DNA of 38,523 nucleotides, from contig JACRKC010000011.1 in assembly GCA_016235555.1 (NCBI GenBank), positions 1 through 38,523 of the forward strand, given 5' to 3'. Below are positions 17,736 to 25,974 of the stretch, piece after piece. Position 1 is the stretch's first letter, and each line of letters starts with the position of its first letter. Made by a program: the position numbers and the translations under genes. Below the pieces are notes generated by a model. That model saw nothing but the letters and a program-made list of their open reading frames with translations. It had not been told where the DNA came from and did not search any database. This DNA is from Verrucomicrobiota bacterium (GTDB taxonomy: Bacteria > Verrucomicrobiota > Verrucomicrobiia > Opitutales > Opitutaceae).

Positions 17736-17804
17736 GTAGCAGCCGAGGTGACGAGGCTGGCTTTGCGGATTGTTGCCTGACGGCCTCCTCACGTCGGCCG
17801 CTAC
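17736..17804. repeat. REPIN family F between convergent genes
   Basis: Starts GTAGCAGCCGAGGTGACGAG then GCTGG and ends CACGTCGGCCGCTAC. Compared with GTAGCGGCCGAGG...GGCCGG at 12651, a G-to-A and a C-to-T change compensate each other, keeping the hairpin. It fills the gap between the lyase stop and the esterase stop. Confidence 0.75.
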
Positions 17805-17820
17805 ATCCGGGCTGCTCGGT

Positions 17821-18666
17821 CTATCGCGTGTGCTTCAACAACCACGCGTAGAGTTCGGGGTTGTTGTAGGTCTCGGTCCAGGAGTCGTGCTTCGCCTCGG
17901 GGTAGACCGTGAGCTGGATGTCTTTCACGCCGGCTTTCTTCAGCTCGCTTGCCATGATCTCGGATTCCTCAAGCGCCACGGTCGGATCTTTCGCGCCGTG
18001 GAAGGCCCAAACGCCGAGGCTCGTGAGTGCGGTCTTCTTTTCGCGGCCGCTGCGGCGGACGTCGACTTTCTGTCCGCCGCCGCAGATCGGGGCGATGGCG
18101 GCGAAACGCTCCGGATATTTGATGCCCACGCTCCAAGTGCCAAAGCCGCCCATGCTCAGGCCGGTGAGGTAAATCCGTTGCGCGTCGACCCGGTGTTTCG
18201 CGGCCATCTCGTCGACGAGCGCGAGCACGCCGTCGTCGTCCCACCACGTGCCGGCCGGGCACTGCGGGGAGACGACGATGAAGTTGGCCTTGAGGAAGGC
18301 GGCGGATGCCTCGCGCTTCGCCTTGGCTTCGGGTGTTTCGGCGGGCGGCGGGGTTGCGCCCGGCGCGGGTGCCGCCGCAGGCACGGGACCGCGGATCAGT
18401 TTCGGCGGGCCGTGAATCGCGACCTTCCACGGATCGGAGCCGCGCTCGCCGGAGCCGTGGAGAAACACGATCAGCGGCCAGGTCTTCGTGCCGCTGGCTT
18501 CGTAGCCGTCGGGCAGCGAGAGCAGGTAGGTGTAGCCGACCTTCTTGGTGATGATCTTTTCGAAGGTGGCGACAGATTGTGTTTCGGCGGCGAAGCCGAA
18601 GGTCGTGACCGCGCAGGCGAGCGAGGCGGCGAGGGCACGGAGGAGGCGGCGGCAGGCAGTTTGCAT
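17821..18666 (-). CDS. Secreted serine esterase (PHB-depolymerase / prolyl-oligopeptidase-like)
   Basis: A 281-residue alpha/beta hydrolase of the predicted-peptidase/esterase group (COG4099-like). The ATG at 18666 starts a signal peptide (MQTACRRLLRALAASLACAVTTFGFA). WPLIVFLHGSGERG is the oxyanion-hole region. The nucleophile is Ser171 in GLSMGGFGTW, the acid probably Asp227 in AFHGAKDPTV, and the base His260 in YPEAKHDSW. A Pro/Ala-rich loop (residues ~96-112) is inserted before the second conserved strand (FIVVSPQCP). It is convergent with the lyase gene and divergent from the repeat lipoprotein. Such enzymes often act as acetyl- or feruloyl-esterases in polysaccharide loci, but the substrate cannot be assigned. 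Confidence 0.85.
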   Translation of the reverse strand: MQTACRRLLRALAASLACAVTTFGFAAETQSVATFEKIITKKVGYTYLLSLPDGYEASGTKTWPLIVFLHGSGERGSDPWKVAIHGPPKLIRGPVPAAAPAPGATPPPAETPEAKAKREASAAFLKANFIVVSPQCPAGTWWDDDGVLALVDEMAAKHRVDAQRIYLTGLSMGGFGTWSVGIKYPERFAAIAPICGGGQKVDVRRSGREKKTALTSLGVWAFHGAKDPTVALEESEIMASELKKAGVKDIQLTVYPEAKHDSWTETYNNPELYAWLLKHTR

Positions 18667-18753
18667 GGGATAGGGAAAATACGGGACGCGTTGGCGGTGA
18701 CGACAGGGAAGCGTTGGCCGGGTGCGGACTGGTTTAGGGTGGATATCTCTGCT

Positions 18754-21264
18754 ATGCCGGCGCGGATGAATCGAATCATTTCTCGGGCGATTGTAGCGGG
18801 AATGTTTTCATGGCTGGCGGGGTGTGCGATGGCGGGCGCTCCGGCTCCGAACCCGTCGGATCCCCTGCCACCGATTAAGTCGGCGGGCGACGCGGCGTTT
18901 GGCAGGCCGCCGACCAGAAAGATCTCACTCGAGCAGGTGGTGCAGGAAATTCGTCAGGTCGATCAGAATGGTTCCTGGTTGCTGAACAAACAGTGGGAGA
19001 TCCTCATCAATTCGCTCGTCGCTTCCGAGATCCCCACGGTGCTCGATGCGGTGGAAAAAATGCGGGCACTCGGCCCGCAGACGATGCTGCGCAACGCGTT
19101 CTTTTCCCGTTGGGGTGAAACCGATCCCGCGGCGGCGATGGCGCGGGCGCTGGCGATTCAGAACGACGAACTCCGCGCGACGGCCCGGCGCTCCGTGCTC
19201 CAAGGCTGGATGTATGCGAACCCCAAGGAAGTCGTGAAGTGGGTGGGCCAGTTGCCCGAAGGGACTTTGCGAACCGAGATCGGCACGATGGTCTTGGGCT
19301 ACGCGATGACCAATGATCCTTCGAGCGTGGTCGGAATTGTGCGCAACCCAGACGGCACGACGGCGAGTGTCGGCATTTCGGTGGGCCCAAGCGGCAGGGG
19401 AGCGGGCGGGAGCCCGGCCGCGGCGGGGTCCGAGCAGGATCTGCAGGCGCAGATCATTCAAGCATCGGCGCTGGCCGGTGAAATCGATCGGGTGAGCGCC
19501 TACAGCAAGGCTGGCGCGGCCTGGGCCGCGCGCGATCCGCACGCCGCCATGAAGTGGGCCCTGTCTCTACCGGCGGGAAACGAACGGGACCTCGTTGCTT
19601 TCAACACGGTCATGGCGTGGGCGCGACGCGCTCCCGCGGAGGCGAATCAGTTCATGCTCGCCCAGCCGAAGTCGGACTGGCGCAGGTCGAGGTTCGGCGA
19701 TGCGTTTCGCGTCTGGGGCGAGCGCGATGTGCAGGCGGCAGTGGCCTGGGCCAGGACGGTGAACGACCAGGAATTGAAGTCGGCCTTGCTTAACGGCGTG
19801 ATCGAACCGTGGACCAAGAAGGATCCCGAGGCTGTGGCGGAGTATGCGCTTACGCTGCCGGCCGGTTACGCGGCCAACTCGGCGATCGAAAGACTCGTGG
19901 CGCAGTGGTCCACGACGAATCCGATGGCCCTCGGAAACTTCCTGCGGCGGGCGACCCCCGCGCAGCGAACCAGCCAGGCCTTCATCTACGGGCTGTCGAA
20001 CTGGGTGCAATCGGCGCCGGAAGCTGCGCTGGCGTTTGTGTTGAAAGAGCTCTCCGGTTCGCAGCGGCAAGATTTCGCCGTGCGCGCGCTTGCGGCGGTG
20101 GCGAAACGCGACCTGGCCGAAACGAAAAAGACCATCGAGAACCTGCCCGACGGCCCCGAGAAAACGCAGTTGATCCGAGCGGCGGTCGCAGCAACCGCGA
20201 ACGAGAATCCTGAATTCGCCCTGTGGCTGTTCGCGAAATTACCCGCGGGCACGGCCCAATGGGAAACGACGAGCGCCATCGGCCAGGTGATGGCACGTTC
20301 CGACCCCGCGAAAGCGCTGGCGTGGGCAAAGGCCCTCCCGAACGGTCCGGCCAAGCTCACCCCCCTGCAAGCCGCCTTGCGCCGCATGGCGGAGACCGAT
20401 CCGGACAAAGCCCTGGCCGAGACGCTCAGCCTCCCACCGAACCAGATGCGAACCGAGTTGGTGAACGACGTGGTGGGTCGCATTGCGCAAACAGATCCGG
20501 CTCGCGCGGCGCGCGAGGTTGCTGCGATCGAGGATGTCGCGCTCCGGGTTTCCGCGATTCGACCGCTGGTGTCTGTGCTGGGACGCACCGATCCGGTCGC
20601 GGCTGTAAAAGTCGTGATGACGCTACCGGTGAGCGAGGCGCGCGGCACCTTGCTCAACGAGATGATGCAGACGTGGGCGCAAGTGGATGTGAATGGTCCG
20701 ATGCGCTGGGCGGAGACGCAGACTTCGCCGATGATTCGGTCGCTCGCGTATGGTGCGGCAGTGCAGGTGCTCGCCAACTATGCCCCCGCGGAGGCTGCGG
20801 CGTTGCTCGACAAAATCCCCGTCGCTGACCGCCTCGAACGGGCAACGAGTTTCGTGTGCGACTCCTGGAGTCGCCACGATCCCGCAGGAGCCGCGCGCTG
20901 GGCGGCGAGCCTGCCGCCGGGGACTGTCCGGGCGCTGGCATTGCCCAAAGTGGTGGTCTCGTTTGCCCGCGCCGATCCTGCCGCGGGCAGCACGTGGTTG
21001 GAGACCCTGCCGGCGGGATCGGAGCGCGACCGCACGATTCAAGCATTTGTTGGCGTGGTCGCAACGGACCGCGCCGCCGAACTCAAGGAATGGCCGGCGA
21101 GAATCGGCGATCAGGAAACGCGGTTCCTCGCCATTGAGATGATAGGACGGCATTGGCTGCGCACCGATGCCGAGGCGGCCAACCGCTGGCTGGCGGCCAC
21201 CGATCTGCCGGGCGAACGGCGCACGAAGCTGCGACCGGCGCCGCCGGGCGACTATTACCGTTAG
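18754..21264 (+). CDS. Lipoprotein with tandem helical repeats, function unknown
   Basis: An 836-residue protein from ATG 18754. ATG 18766 (MNRIISRAIVAGMFSWLAGC) gives a cleaner lipoprotein signal with lipobox LAGC, Cys20 counted from that start, and may be the real one. The remainder is about twenty divergent 30-40-residue helical units with the recurring core DPxAAxxWAxxLPxGxxRxxxxxxxxxxWAxxDP. Examples are DPHAAMKWALSLPAGNERD, DPAKALAWAKALPNGPAK and DPAGAARWAASLPPGTVR. This predicts an extended alpha-solenoid, suited to protein binding. A Gly/Ser-rich loop (GPSGRGAGGSPAAAGSEQ, ~200-220) interrupts the array. No enzymatic motif is seen. Its stop lies 10 bases from the convergent upp stop. 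Similar proteins occur in Verrucomicrobiota as hypotheticals; I do not recognise a characterised homologue. Confidence 0.85.
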   Translation: MPARMNRIISRAIVAGMFSWLAGCAMAGAPAPNPSDPLPPIKSAGDAAFGRPPTRKISLEQVVQEIRQVDQNGSWLLNKQWEILINSLVASEIPTVLDAVEKMRALGPQTMLRNAFFSRWGETDPAAAMARALAIQNDELRATARRSVLQGWMYANPKEVVKWVGQLPEGTLRTEIGTMVLGYAMTNDPSSVVGIVRNPDGTTASVGISVGPSGRGAGGSPAAAGSEQDLQAQIIQASALAGEIDRVSAYSKAGAAWAARDPHAAMKWALSLPAGNERDLVAFNTVMAWARRAPAEANQFMLAQPKSDWRRSRFGDAFRVWGERDVQAAVAWARTVNDQELKSALLNGVIEPWTKKDPEAVAEYALTLPAGYAANSAIERLVAQWSTTNPMALGNFLRRATPAQRTSQAFIYGLSNWVQSAPEAALAFVLKELSGSQRQDFAVRALAAVAKRDLAETKKTIENLPDGPEKTQLIRAAVAATANENPEFALWLFAKLPAGTAQWETTSAIGQVMARSDPAKALAWAKALPNGPAKLTPLQAALRRMAETDPDKALAETLSLPPNQMRTELVNDVVGRIAQTDPARAAREVAAIEDVALRVSAIRPLVSVLGRTDPVAAVKVVMTLPVSEARGTLLNEMMQTWAQVDVNGPMRWAETQTSPMIRSLAYGAAVQVLANYAPAEAAALLDKIPVADRLERATSFVCDSWSRHDPAGAARWAASLPPGTVRALALPKVVVSFARADPAAGSTWLETLPAGSERDRTIQAFVGVVATDRAAELKEWPARIGDQETRFLAIEMIGRHWLRTDAEAANRWLAATDLPGERRTKLRPAPPGDYYR

Positions 21265-21274
21265 TTCACGCCGC

Positions 21275-21895
21275 TCACGTCCCATACAGCCGGTCGCCGA
21301 AATCGCCGAGGCCGGGGAGGATGTATTTTTTCGCGTTGAGCGCGCGGTCGAGGGCGGCGGTGTGGATCACGGTGCCGGGGTGGTGTTTCTCCACTTCGGC
21401 CACGCCCTCCGGCGCGCTCACGATGCAGACGAGCGTGGGAGCGACGGCGCCGTGGCTTTTCACGACGTCAAGCGCCTGCACGGCGCTGCCGCCGGTGGCG
21501 AGCATCGGATCCACGATGAAGACGTGGCAGCCGGTCAGCGGCGGGAGTTTGCAGTAGTAACTGCGCGCGACGGCGGTGGCGTGGTCGCGTTCGAGGCCGA
21601 CGTAGCCGACGCTCACGTCGGGAAAAATATCCGTGAACGGCTGCACCATGCCGAGGCCGGCGCGGAGAATCGGGACGACGACGAGCGGCTGGTGCGTGAG
21701 CACGCGGCCGGTCACGCGCTCGAGCGGAGTCTCGACGGTCTTTGCCTCGGTCTCGATCTCGGCGGTGGCCTCGATCGCGAGCAGGAGGCCGAGTTGGTAG
21801 GTAAGCGTGCGGAAGGTCGCCGGCTTGGTGGTCTGGTCGCGCAGGTGGGTGAGGATGTGCGCGGCGAGCGGGTGGTCGAGGACGTGGACGGGCAT
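21275..21895 (-). CDS. upp: Uracil phosphoribosyltransferase
   Basis: A 206-residue cytosolic enzyme that makes UMP from uracil and PRPP (pyrimidine salvage). Family features in order: LRDQTTKPATFRTLTYQLGLLLAIEA (N-terminal helices), VVVPILRAGLGMVQPF (~72-87), the PRPP loop VFIVDPMLATGGSA (~125-138), and the C-terminal uracil-binding region YILPGLGDFGDRLYGT. Length is standard for Upp. The ATG at 21895 directly follows a short AT-rich leader (21901-21935) related to the one before the DUF5069 gene. It is last in a same-strand run after the Tat hydrolase gene. No attenuator or PyrR-type element is seen. Confidence 0.97.
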   Translation of the reverse strand: MPVHVLDHPLAAHILTHLRDQTTKPATFRTLTYQLGLLLAIEATAEIETEAKTVETPLERVTGRVLTHQPLVVVPILRAGLGMVQPFTDIFPDVSVGYVGLERDHATAVARSYYCKLPPLTGCHVFIVDPMLATGGSAVQALDVVKSHGAVAPTLVCIVSAPEGVAEVEKHHPGTVIHTAALDRALNAKKYILPGLGDFGDRLYGT

Positions 21896-21947
21896 GGAGG
21901 AATTTTTGATTTACGATTTAGGATTTATGATTGCCCGAACCGGCGGC
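21896..21947 (-). repeat. AT-rich leader repeat upstream of upp
   Basis: On the minus strand it reads AATCATAAATCCTAAATCGT then AAATCAAAAATT and ends five bases before the ATG. The same word set (AATCATAAATC, CGTAAATCATAAATT) forms both arms of the element at 31469-31570 beside the DUF5069 start. Base composition contrasts sharply with the GC-rich surroundings. Confidence 0.65.
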
Positions 21948-23249
21948 TCACAGCCAGCGGTCGAACCAGGCGAAGGTCTCGTCCTGTAGCGCGGGCGGGA
22001 AGGAGTGGACGATGTCGTGGAAGCTGCCGCGGAATTTTTCCGGGAGGCCGGCTTTGGCGTAGATCTTGGTCAGTTTTTCCACAGCGGCCTGCATGCCTTC
22101 GAGCGGGTAGAGTTGATCGCGGAGGCATTGTTGCACGAGGAGCGCGCCGGGGGCGTGGAGTGCGGCGGCGTCGGGCAGGTCGAGCGACGAGTAGAGGCCG
22201 GGCGTGAACGCCATCCACGTGTGGCGGATGTGGTGGTGGAGCTGGTGCGCGAAGGCGGTCATCCAGCCGGTGATCGACGCGGCCTTGATGCGCGGATCGG
22301 CGGCGATGAGGTGCGCGGTGCGCAGGCCGCCGCCGGAGAGGCCGGCGGCGCCGATGCGTGCGGGATCGACGTCGGGGCGGCTGGCGAGGTAGTCGACCGT
22401 GCGCATGTCGTCCCACGCGAGCAGGCCGGGCCACGAGGCGCCGGCGGCCGAGAGTGTTTTCGCGGTGAGATGCTCGTAGAAACCGCAGACCCGGTTGATC
22501 GCGGCGATCCACCCGGGCGAACCGGGCGCGGCGGCGAGCGCGGCGCGATGCTGGTCCTTGACCTCGGGAAACACGCGCGAGGGATCGAGCGCCTCGGCGC
22601 GGAGGCGGCGTTCGCCGAAGTAAAACGCGTCGGCGACGATCACGATGTAGCCGCGCCGCACGAGCGCCTCGGCCCACGGGCGGCCGTCGCGCGAACGAAA
22701 CTCCGTGAGCACCGCGGGCTCGCCGGGCGCCGAGAGAATCTTTTCGTGACCCCACGTGTAGCGGCCGCTGTGGCAATGCATCGCGACGACGGCGGGGAGG
22801 CGGCCGCGGCGTTTCGCGGGGATGAGCACGCGCGCGGGGATATCGTAGGCGGCGGTCGCGCGGATTTTCACGACCTCGATGGAAAACCCGTCGCGTTCCT
22901 CGCGGCGCAGGATCTCGGCGCTGAGCGGAGCGGGCGTGGGGTGGTAACTGTGATGCCGGCGGAGCACGGGGCGCGCGGCGGCTTTCCACGCGTCGAGCGA
23001 ACTCCATTGCGGATCGAGGAAGGTGAGGCGCGGCGGCTGGTCGCGGGCGATCCACGCCATGAGGTCGTGGTGATTGGCGAGGTCGGGTGGAATTTCTTTG
23101 GGCGGGGCGGCGGGTGCGGGCATGGCGGGGGCATTGGCTTCGGCGGCGCTCGCCGCGGTGGTGAGGAGCGAGTCAATCGGCAGCGCGAGCGCGCCGAGCA
23201 GGCCGAGGGCTTCGCGACGCGTGACGGTGGGCGGGGTGGATTCGTTCAT
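21948..23249 (-). CDS. Tat-exported alpha/beta hydrolase (acetyl-xylan-esterase-like)
   Basis: A 433-residue hydrolase of the acetyl xylan esterase/abhydrolase_7 type. The ATG at 23249 gives an N-terminus TVTRREALGLLGALALPIDSLL, an RR-containing Tat-like signal; further upstream frame is repeat sequence. Core features: LPAVVAMHCHSGRYTWGHEK (oxyanion region), GYIVIVADAFYFGERR, nucleophile Ser305 in GAAGLSGGGLRTA, acid probably Asp378 in QQCLRDQLYP, and base His411 in GSFHDIVHSF. A His-rich helix (HQLHHHIRHTW) follows the nucleophile elbow. It lies between upp and the acylase gene on the same strand, separated from the latter by a strong hairpin. The natural substrate is not evident; deacylation of a glycan or xenobiotic ester is plausible. 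Confidence 0.85.
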   Translation of the reverse strand: MNESTPPTVTRREALGLLGALALPIDSLLTTAASAAEANAPAMPAPAAPPKEIPPDLANHHDLMAWIARDQPPRLTFLDPQWSSLDAWKAAARPVLRRHHSYHPTPAPLSAEILRREERDGFSIEVVKIRATAAYDIPARVLIPAKRRGRLPAVVAMHCHSGRYTWGHEKILSAPGEPAVLTEFRSRDGRPWAEALVRRGYIVIVADAFYFGERRLRAEALDPSRVFPEVKDQHRAALAAAPGSPGWIAAINRVCGFYEHLTAKTLSAAGASWPGLLAWDDMRTVDYLASRPDVDPARIGAAGLSGGGLRTAHLIAADPRIKAASITGWMTAFAHQLHHHIRHTWMAFTPGLYSSLDLPDAAALHAPGALLVQQCLRDQLYPLEGMQAAVEKLTKIYAKAGLPEKFRGSFHDIVHSFPPALQDETFAWFDRWL

Positions 23250-23265
23250 TTGCGGTGGCTTCGAG

Positions 23266-23363
23266 GCCGCGAAGCTCGCTTCGCCTTGGTTGGGAAGAGA
23301 CGGGCGGGAAGTTCTCCGGGGAGCGCCTGCGTCTCGCGGCACGCCAGACGCAGGCGCTCCCCG
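23266..23363. repeat. Palindromic repeats between acylase and hydrolase genes
   Basis: First a hairpin CGCGAAGCTCGCTTCGCC (23266 on), related to 8808-8825. Then a perfect 18-base inverted repeat, CGGGGAGCGCCTGCGTCT (23317-23334) with its complement at 23346-23363 around an 11-base loop. There is no U-tract, so terminator function is uncertain. Nothing else is seen between 23250 and 23417. Confidence 0.75.
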
Positions 23364-23417
23364 AAACCGGATGAAATCGTGAGTGGCATTGGTTTGATCG
23401 AATGTCCCGGGGCATCC

Positions 23418-25922
23418 TTAAGGCGCCAGCGTGAGGGTGTATTTGGTTTCGCCGGGGAGGAGCGGGGCCGGCTCGCCGCGCGCCCACGCATCATAGCCGG
23501 CGTGGAAGAAGGGCGAGAGCGGATGCGCGCTCTGGCCGCCGGGCATGTGAAAGAGGCCCTCGGCTTCGCGACCGGGCGCGACGACGAAGCGCTCGCTCGC
23601 ACCGTGGGTCGGGCTCTGCACGCGGGGCATGTTGGAGTCACCCGGCAGCGGGACGGCCGGCTGATTCAGCCAGCCGGTCAGCCATTTCGGCGCGACTTTG
23701 GCGAACGGATGCCGGACGCGCGCGGTGTTGTGGCGGCCCCACGTGGCTTCGGCGAGCGGCACGCCTTGCTGGGCGAGGTCGGCGACGACGGCGTCGGCGG
23801 CGGCGAGGAGCAGGGCGTCCCAACTGGCGAAACGCGGATCGAGCAAGTGGAGCGGCTTCTCGCGCACGAGCGTTTGCAGCGCGTCTTCGTAGCGCAGGTT
23901 GTGCCAGTCGAAGCGCGCGTAGGCGTCGCGGCACGGTTCGAGGATCGGCGCCAATGCGAGGTCGGCGACCTCGCTGCGGAACGTCCGCACGAGGCGGTAG
24001 CTCACGGAGTCGACGCTCGCGCGGCCCTCCCACTTTTCGACGAGCGTGCGCAGCTCGGCGCGGGTTTTGTTTTGCGCGACGGCGTCGGGCGTGAGGGCGG
24101 CGAGGAGAATCTTCTGCCACGCGCCGAGCATCACGGCGCGGTCGTCGAGCTGCACGGCGAAGAGGTCGCGCGGCGTGGCCTTGGTGGCGGCGAGCGCGGT
24201 GAGATCGTCGCGGATTTGCGCGGCCCGGGCGGGCGCGGCCGGGCCGCCGTCGCCGAGGAGAGCGCCGGGCGCGCCGCCGAGCGCGCGGTTGTTGCCGGTC
24301 CAGAGCTGGCCTTCCTTCGCCAGCGCCACGGAGGGCAGGCCCGCGGCCGTGGATTTCACGACGGGCACTTCGTCGGGCGGGAGCATGCCATCCCACTTGC
24401 GGTCGCCGAAAGTCCACTGGATGGGCAGGCGACCGTCGAAGCCGATGCGCCGCGGCACGCGGCCGGCGATGGTCCAGGCGATCGTGCCGTCGGCGCCGGC
24501 GATGAGGCAGTTCTCGGCGGGGATGCCGCAGCGGTGGGCGATGGCGATGGCTTCGTCGACGGTGCGCGCGCCGGCCATGCGGGTGAGTTCGAGATTCGTT
24601 GCTCCGGGATCGTGGGCGAGCCAGCGGTAGGCGAGGGGGCGGTGTTTCTTGTCGCCTTCGTCGATGAGCGGTCCCCAGACGGTCCACAGGGTTTCGAGTT
24701 CGACGTCCTTACCGCCCTTCACGCGGATCGTCTCGCGCCGCACGTCGAACTCGAGGTTTTCGTCGCCGCGGCGGTAGAGGGACGGGGCGATGGTGTTGCG
24801 CTGCACCACGACCACGTCGCTCGTGTCGATGTAGGCGTCGGTGAAACCCCACGCGACGCGGCCGTTGCTGCCGGCGACGATGCCGGGGGCGCCGGGGAGC
24901 GTGACGCCGACCACGCGCTGGTGGCCGCCGGCGTCGTCCCACTCGAGCACGGCGCGATACCAGATATTGGGCACGCCGTGGTCGAGGTGCATGTCGTTCG
25001 CGAGGAGCGCGGCGCCGCTGGCGGTGCGCGGGCCGGCGAGCGCGAAAGCGTTGGAGCCGGGGAAAAATTCGGGATCGCGGGCGGGGAAGAGATCGAAAGG
25101 TGGAGCGCGTTGACCCCAACGCGCTTCAGGGTTTTCGCTTCGAACCAGCGCGTTGGGGTCAACGCGCTCCACCACGGACAGGCTTTTCCGCCCGCGCAGA
25201 TCGATGATCTTGGGCGAAGGGATGGGCGGGAGCGGGGCGGTGGAGCCGTCGAGCGCGGCGTCGCTCGGGCCGATCAGCGGATTGAAAAACGCGATGGCTT
25301 CGTCGCCGTAGGTCTCGCGCAGCGCGGCGAGCGAGCGCTCGCGCCGGCCGTCGTCCTCCTGGAGATCGAACCACATCGCGAACGTGACGAGCGCGGAGTC
25401 TTCGAGGCGCCACGGCTGCGGGCTGGTGCGCAGCACGAGGTATTCGAAGGGCCGCGCGGCGAGCGCGTCGCGGCCGGCGTTGACGCCCGCGGTGTAGGCC
25501 TCGGCGAGGGCGCGTTCGCGCGGTTCGGCGCGGGCGACGATTTCCCGGGCGATTTTCCGGAAGCCGTGGAGCCGCGCGCTCCGGTCGATCGGCACGGCGG
25601 CGGCACCGAAGAGCTCGGCGAGTTCGCCGGCGCCGCGGCGGCGCAGCAGATCCATCTGGAAAAAACGTTCCTGGCCGTGCAACCAGCCGAGGGCGCGCAT
25701 GGCATCGACCTCGGTGGCGGCGCGCACCGTGGGCACCCCGAGCGCGTCGCGGGTCACGCTGACGGGCGCGCCGAGTCCCGCGGCCGTCGCGCGGCCGTCG
25801 AGTTGCGCCCGGCTGGCGCGGAGGCTCAGGTAGAACCAGCCGCCGGCGGCGACGAGGAGCAGCGCGAGAGCGCTCAGAGCGAAGACGACAACGCGGACGA
25901 ACTGGGCGGCACGGAGTGGCAC
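23418..25922 (-). CDS. Penicillin acylase-family amidohydrolase with in-frame REPIN
   Basis: An Ntn-hydrolase of the penicillin/AHL/cephalosporin acylase family. A single precursor is autocleaved into alpha and beta chains and hydrolyses amides outside the cytoplasm. GTG 25922 gives a clean signal anchor (QFVRVVVFALSALALLLVAAGGWFYL); GTG 25961 and TTG 26027 are alternatives, the latter overlapping the kinase gene. The alpha chain shows ALGVPTVRAATEVDAMRALGWLHGQERFFQMDLLRR. The nucleophile is Ser290 at FFPG-SNAFALAG, the expected autoproteolysis site. The beta chain has LLANDMHLDHGVPNIWYRA, VTLPGAPGIVAGSNGRVAWGFTDAYIDTSD, and later FGDRKWDGMLPPDE. Residues ~250-275 (VERVDPNALVRSENPEARWG) are a REPIN translated in frame, in the spacer just before Ser290. 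The gene follows the histidine kinase on the same strand. The substrate could be a beta-lactam, an acyl-homoserine lactone or another amide. Confidence 0.9.
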   Translation of the reverse strand: MPLRAAQFVRVVVFALSALALLLVAAGGWFYLSLRASRAQLDGRATAAGLGAPVSVTRDALGVPTVRAATEVDAMRALGWLHGQERFFQMDLLRRRGAGELAELFGAAAVPIDRSARLHGFRKIAREIVARAEPRERALAEAYTAGVNAGRDALAARPFEYLVLRTSPQPWRLEDSALVTFAMWFDLQEDDGRRERSLAALRETYGDEAIAFFNPLIGPSDAALDGSTAPLPPIPSPKIIDLRGRKSLSVVERVDPNALVRSENPEARWGQRAPPFDLFPARDPEFFPGSNAFALAGPRTASGAALLANDMHLDHGVPNIWYRAVLEWDDAGGHQRVVGVTLPGAPGIVAGSNGRVAWGFTDAYIDTSDVVVVQRNTIAPSLYRRGDENLEFDVRRETIRVKGGKDVELETLWTVWGPLIDEGDKKHRPLAYRWLAHDPGATNLELTRMAGARTVDEAIAIAHRCGIPAENCLIAGADGTIAWTIAGRVPRRIGFDGRLPIQWTFGDRKWDGMLPPDEVPVVKSTAAGLPSVALAKEGQLWTGNNRALGGAPGALLGDGGPAAPARAAQIRDDLTALAATKATPRDLFAVQLDDRAVMLGAWQKILLAALTPDAVAQNKTRAELRTLVEKWEGRASVDSVSYRLVRTFRSEVADLALAPILEPCRDAYARFDWHNLRYEDALQTLVREKPLHLLDPRFASWDALLLAAADAVVADLAQQGVPLAEATWGRHNTARVRHPFAKVAPKWLTGWLNQPAVPLPGDSNMPRVQSPTHGASERFVVAPGREAEGLFHMPGGQSAHPLSPFFHAGYDAWARGEPAPLLPGETKYTLTLAP
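25099..25174. repeat. REPIN family B inside the acylase gene
   Basis: 76 bp from GGTGGAGCGCGTTGACCCCA to GGGTCAACGCGCTCCACC, a near-perfect paired element. It is read on the minus strand in frame, with the phase GTG GAG CGC GTT GAC, giving VERVDPNAL. The same phase is used in the oxidoreductase copy at 33930. Confidence 0.92.
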
Positions 25923-25974
25923 GGGAGTGGGCGCACTGTGGGTGTTGGCCCGGCGAACCACAAGCCGGCGTCGC

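Noticed and set aside
23317-23363. Perfect 18-base hairpin considered as an intrinsic terminator
   Set aside because: No U-tract follows on either strand, so it was listed only as a palindromic repeat.
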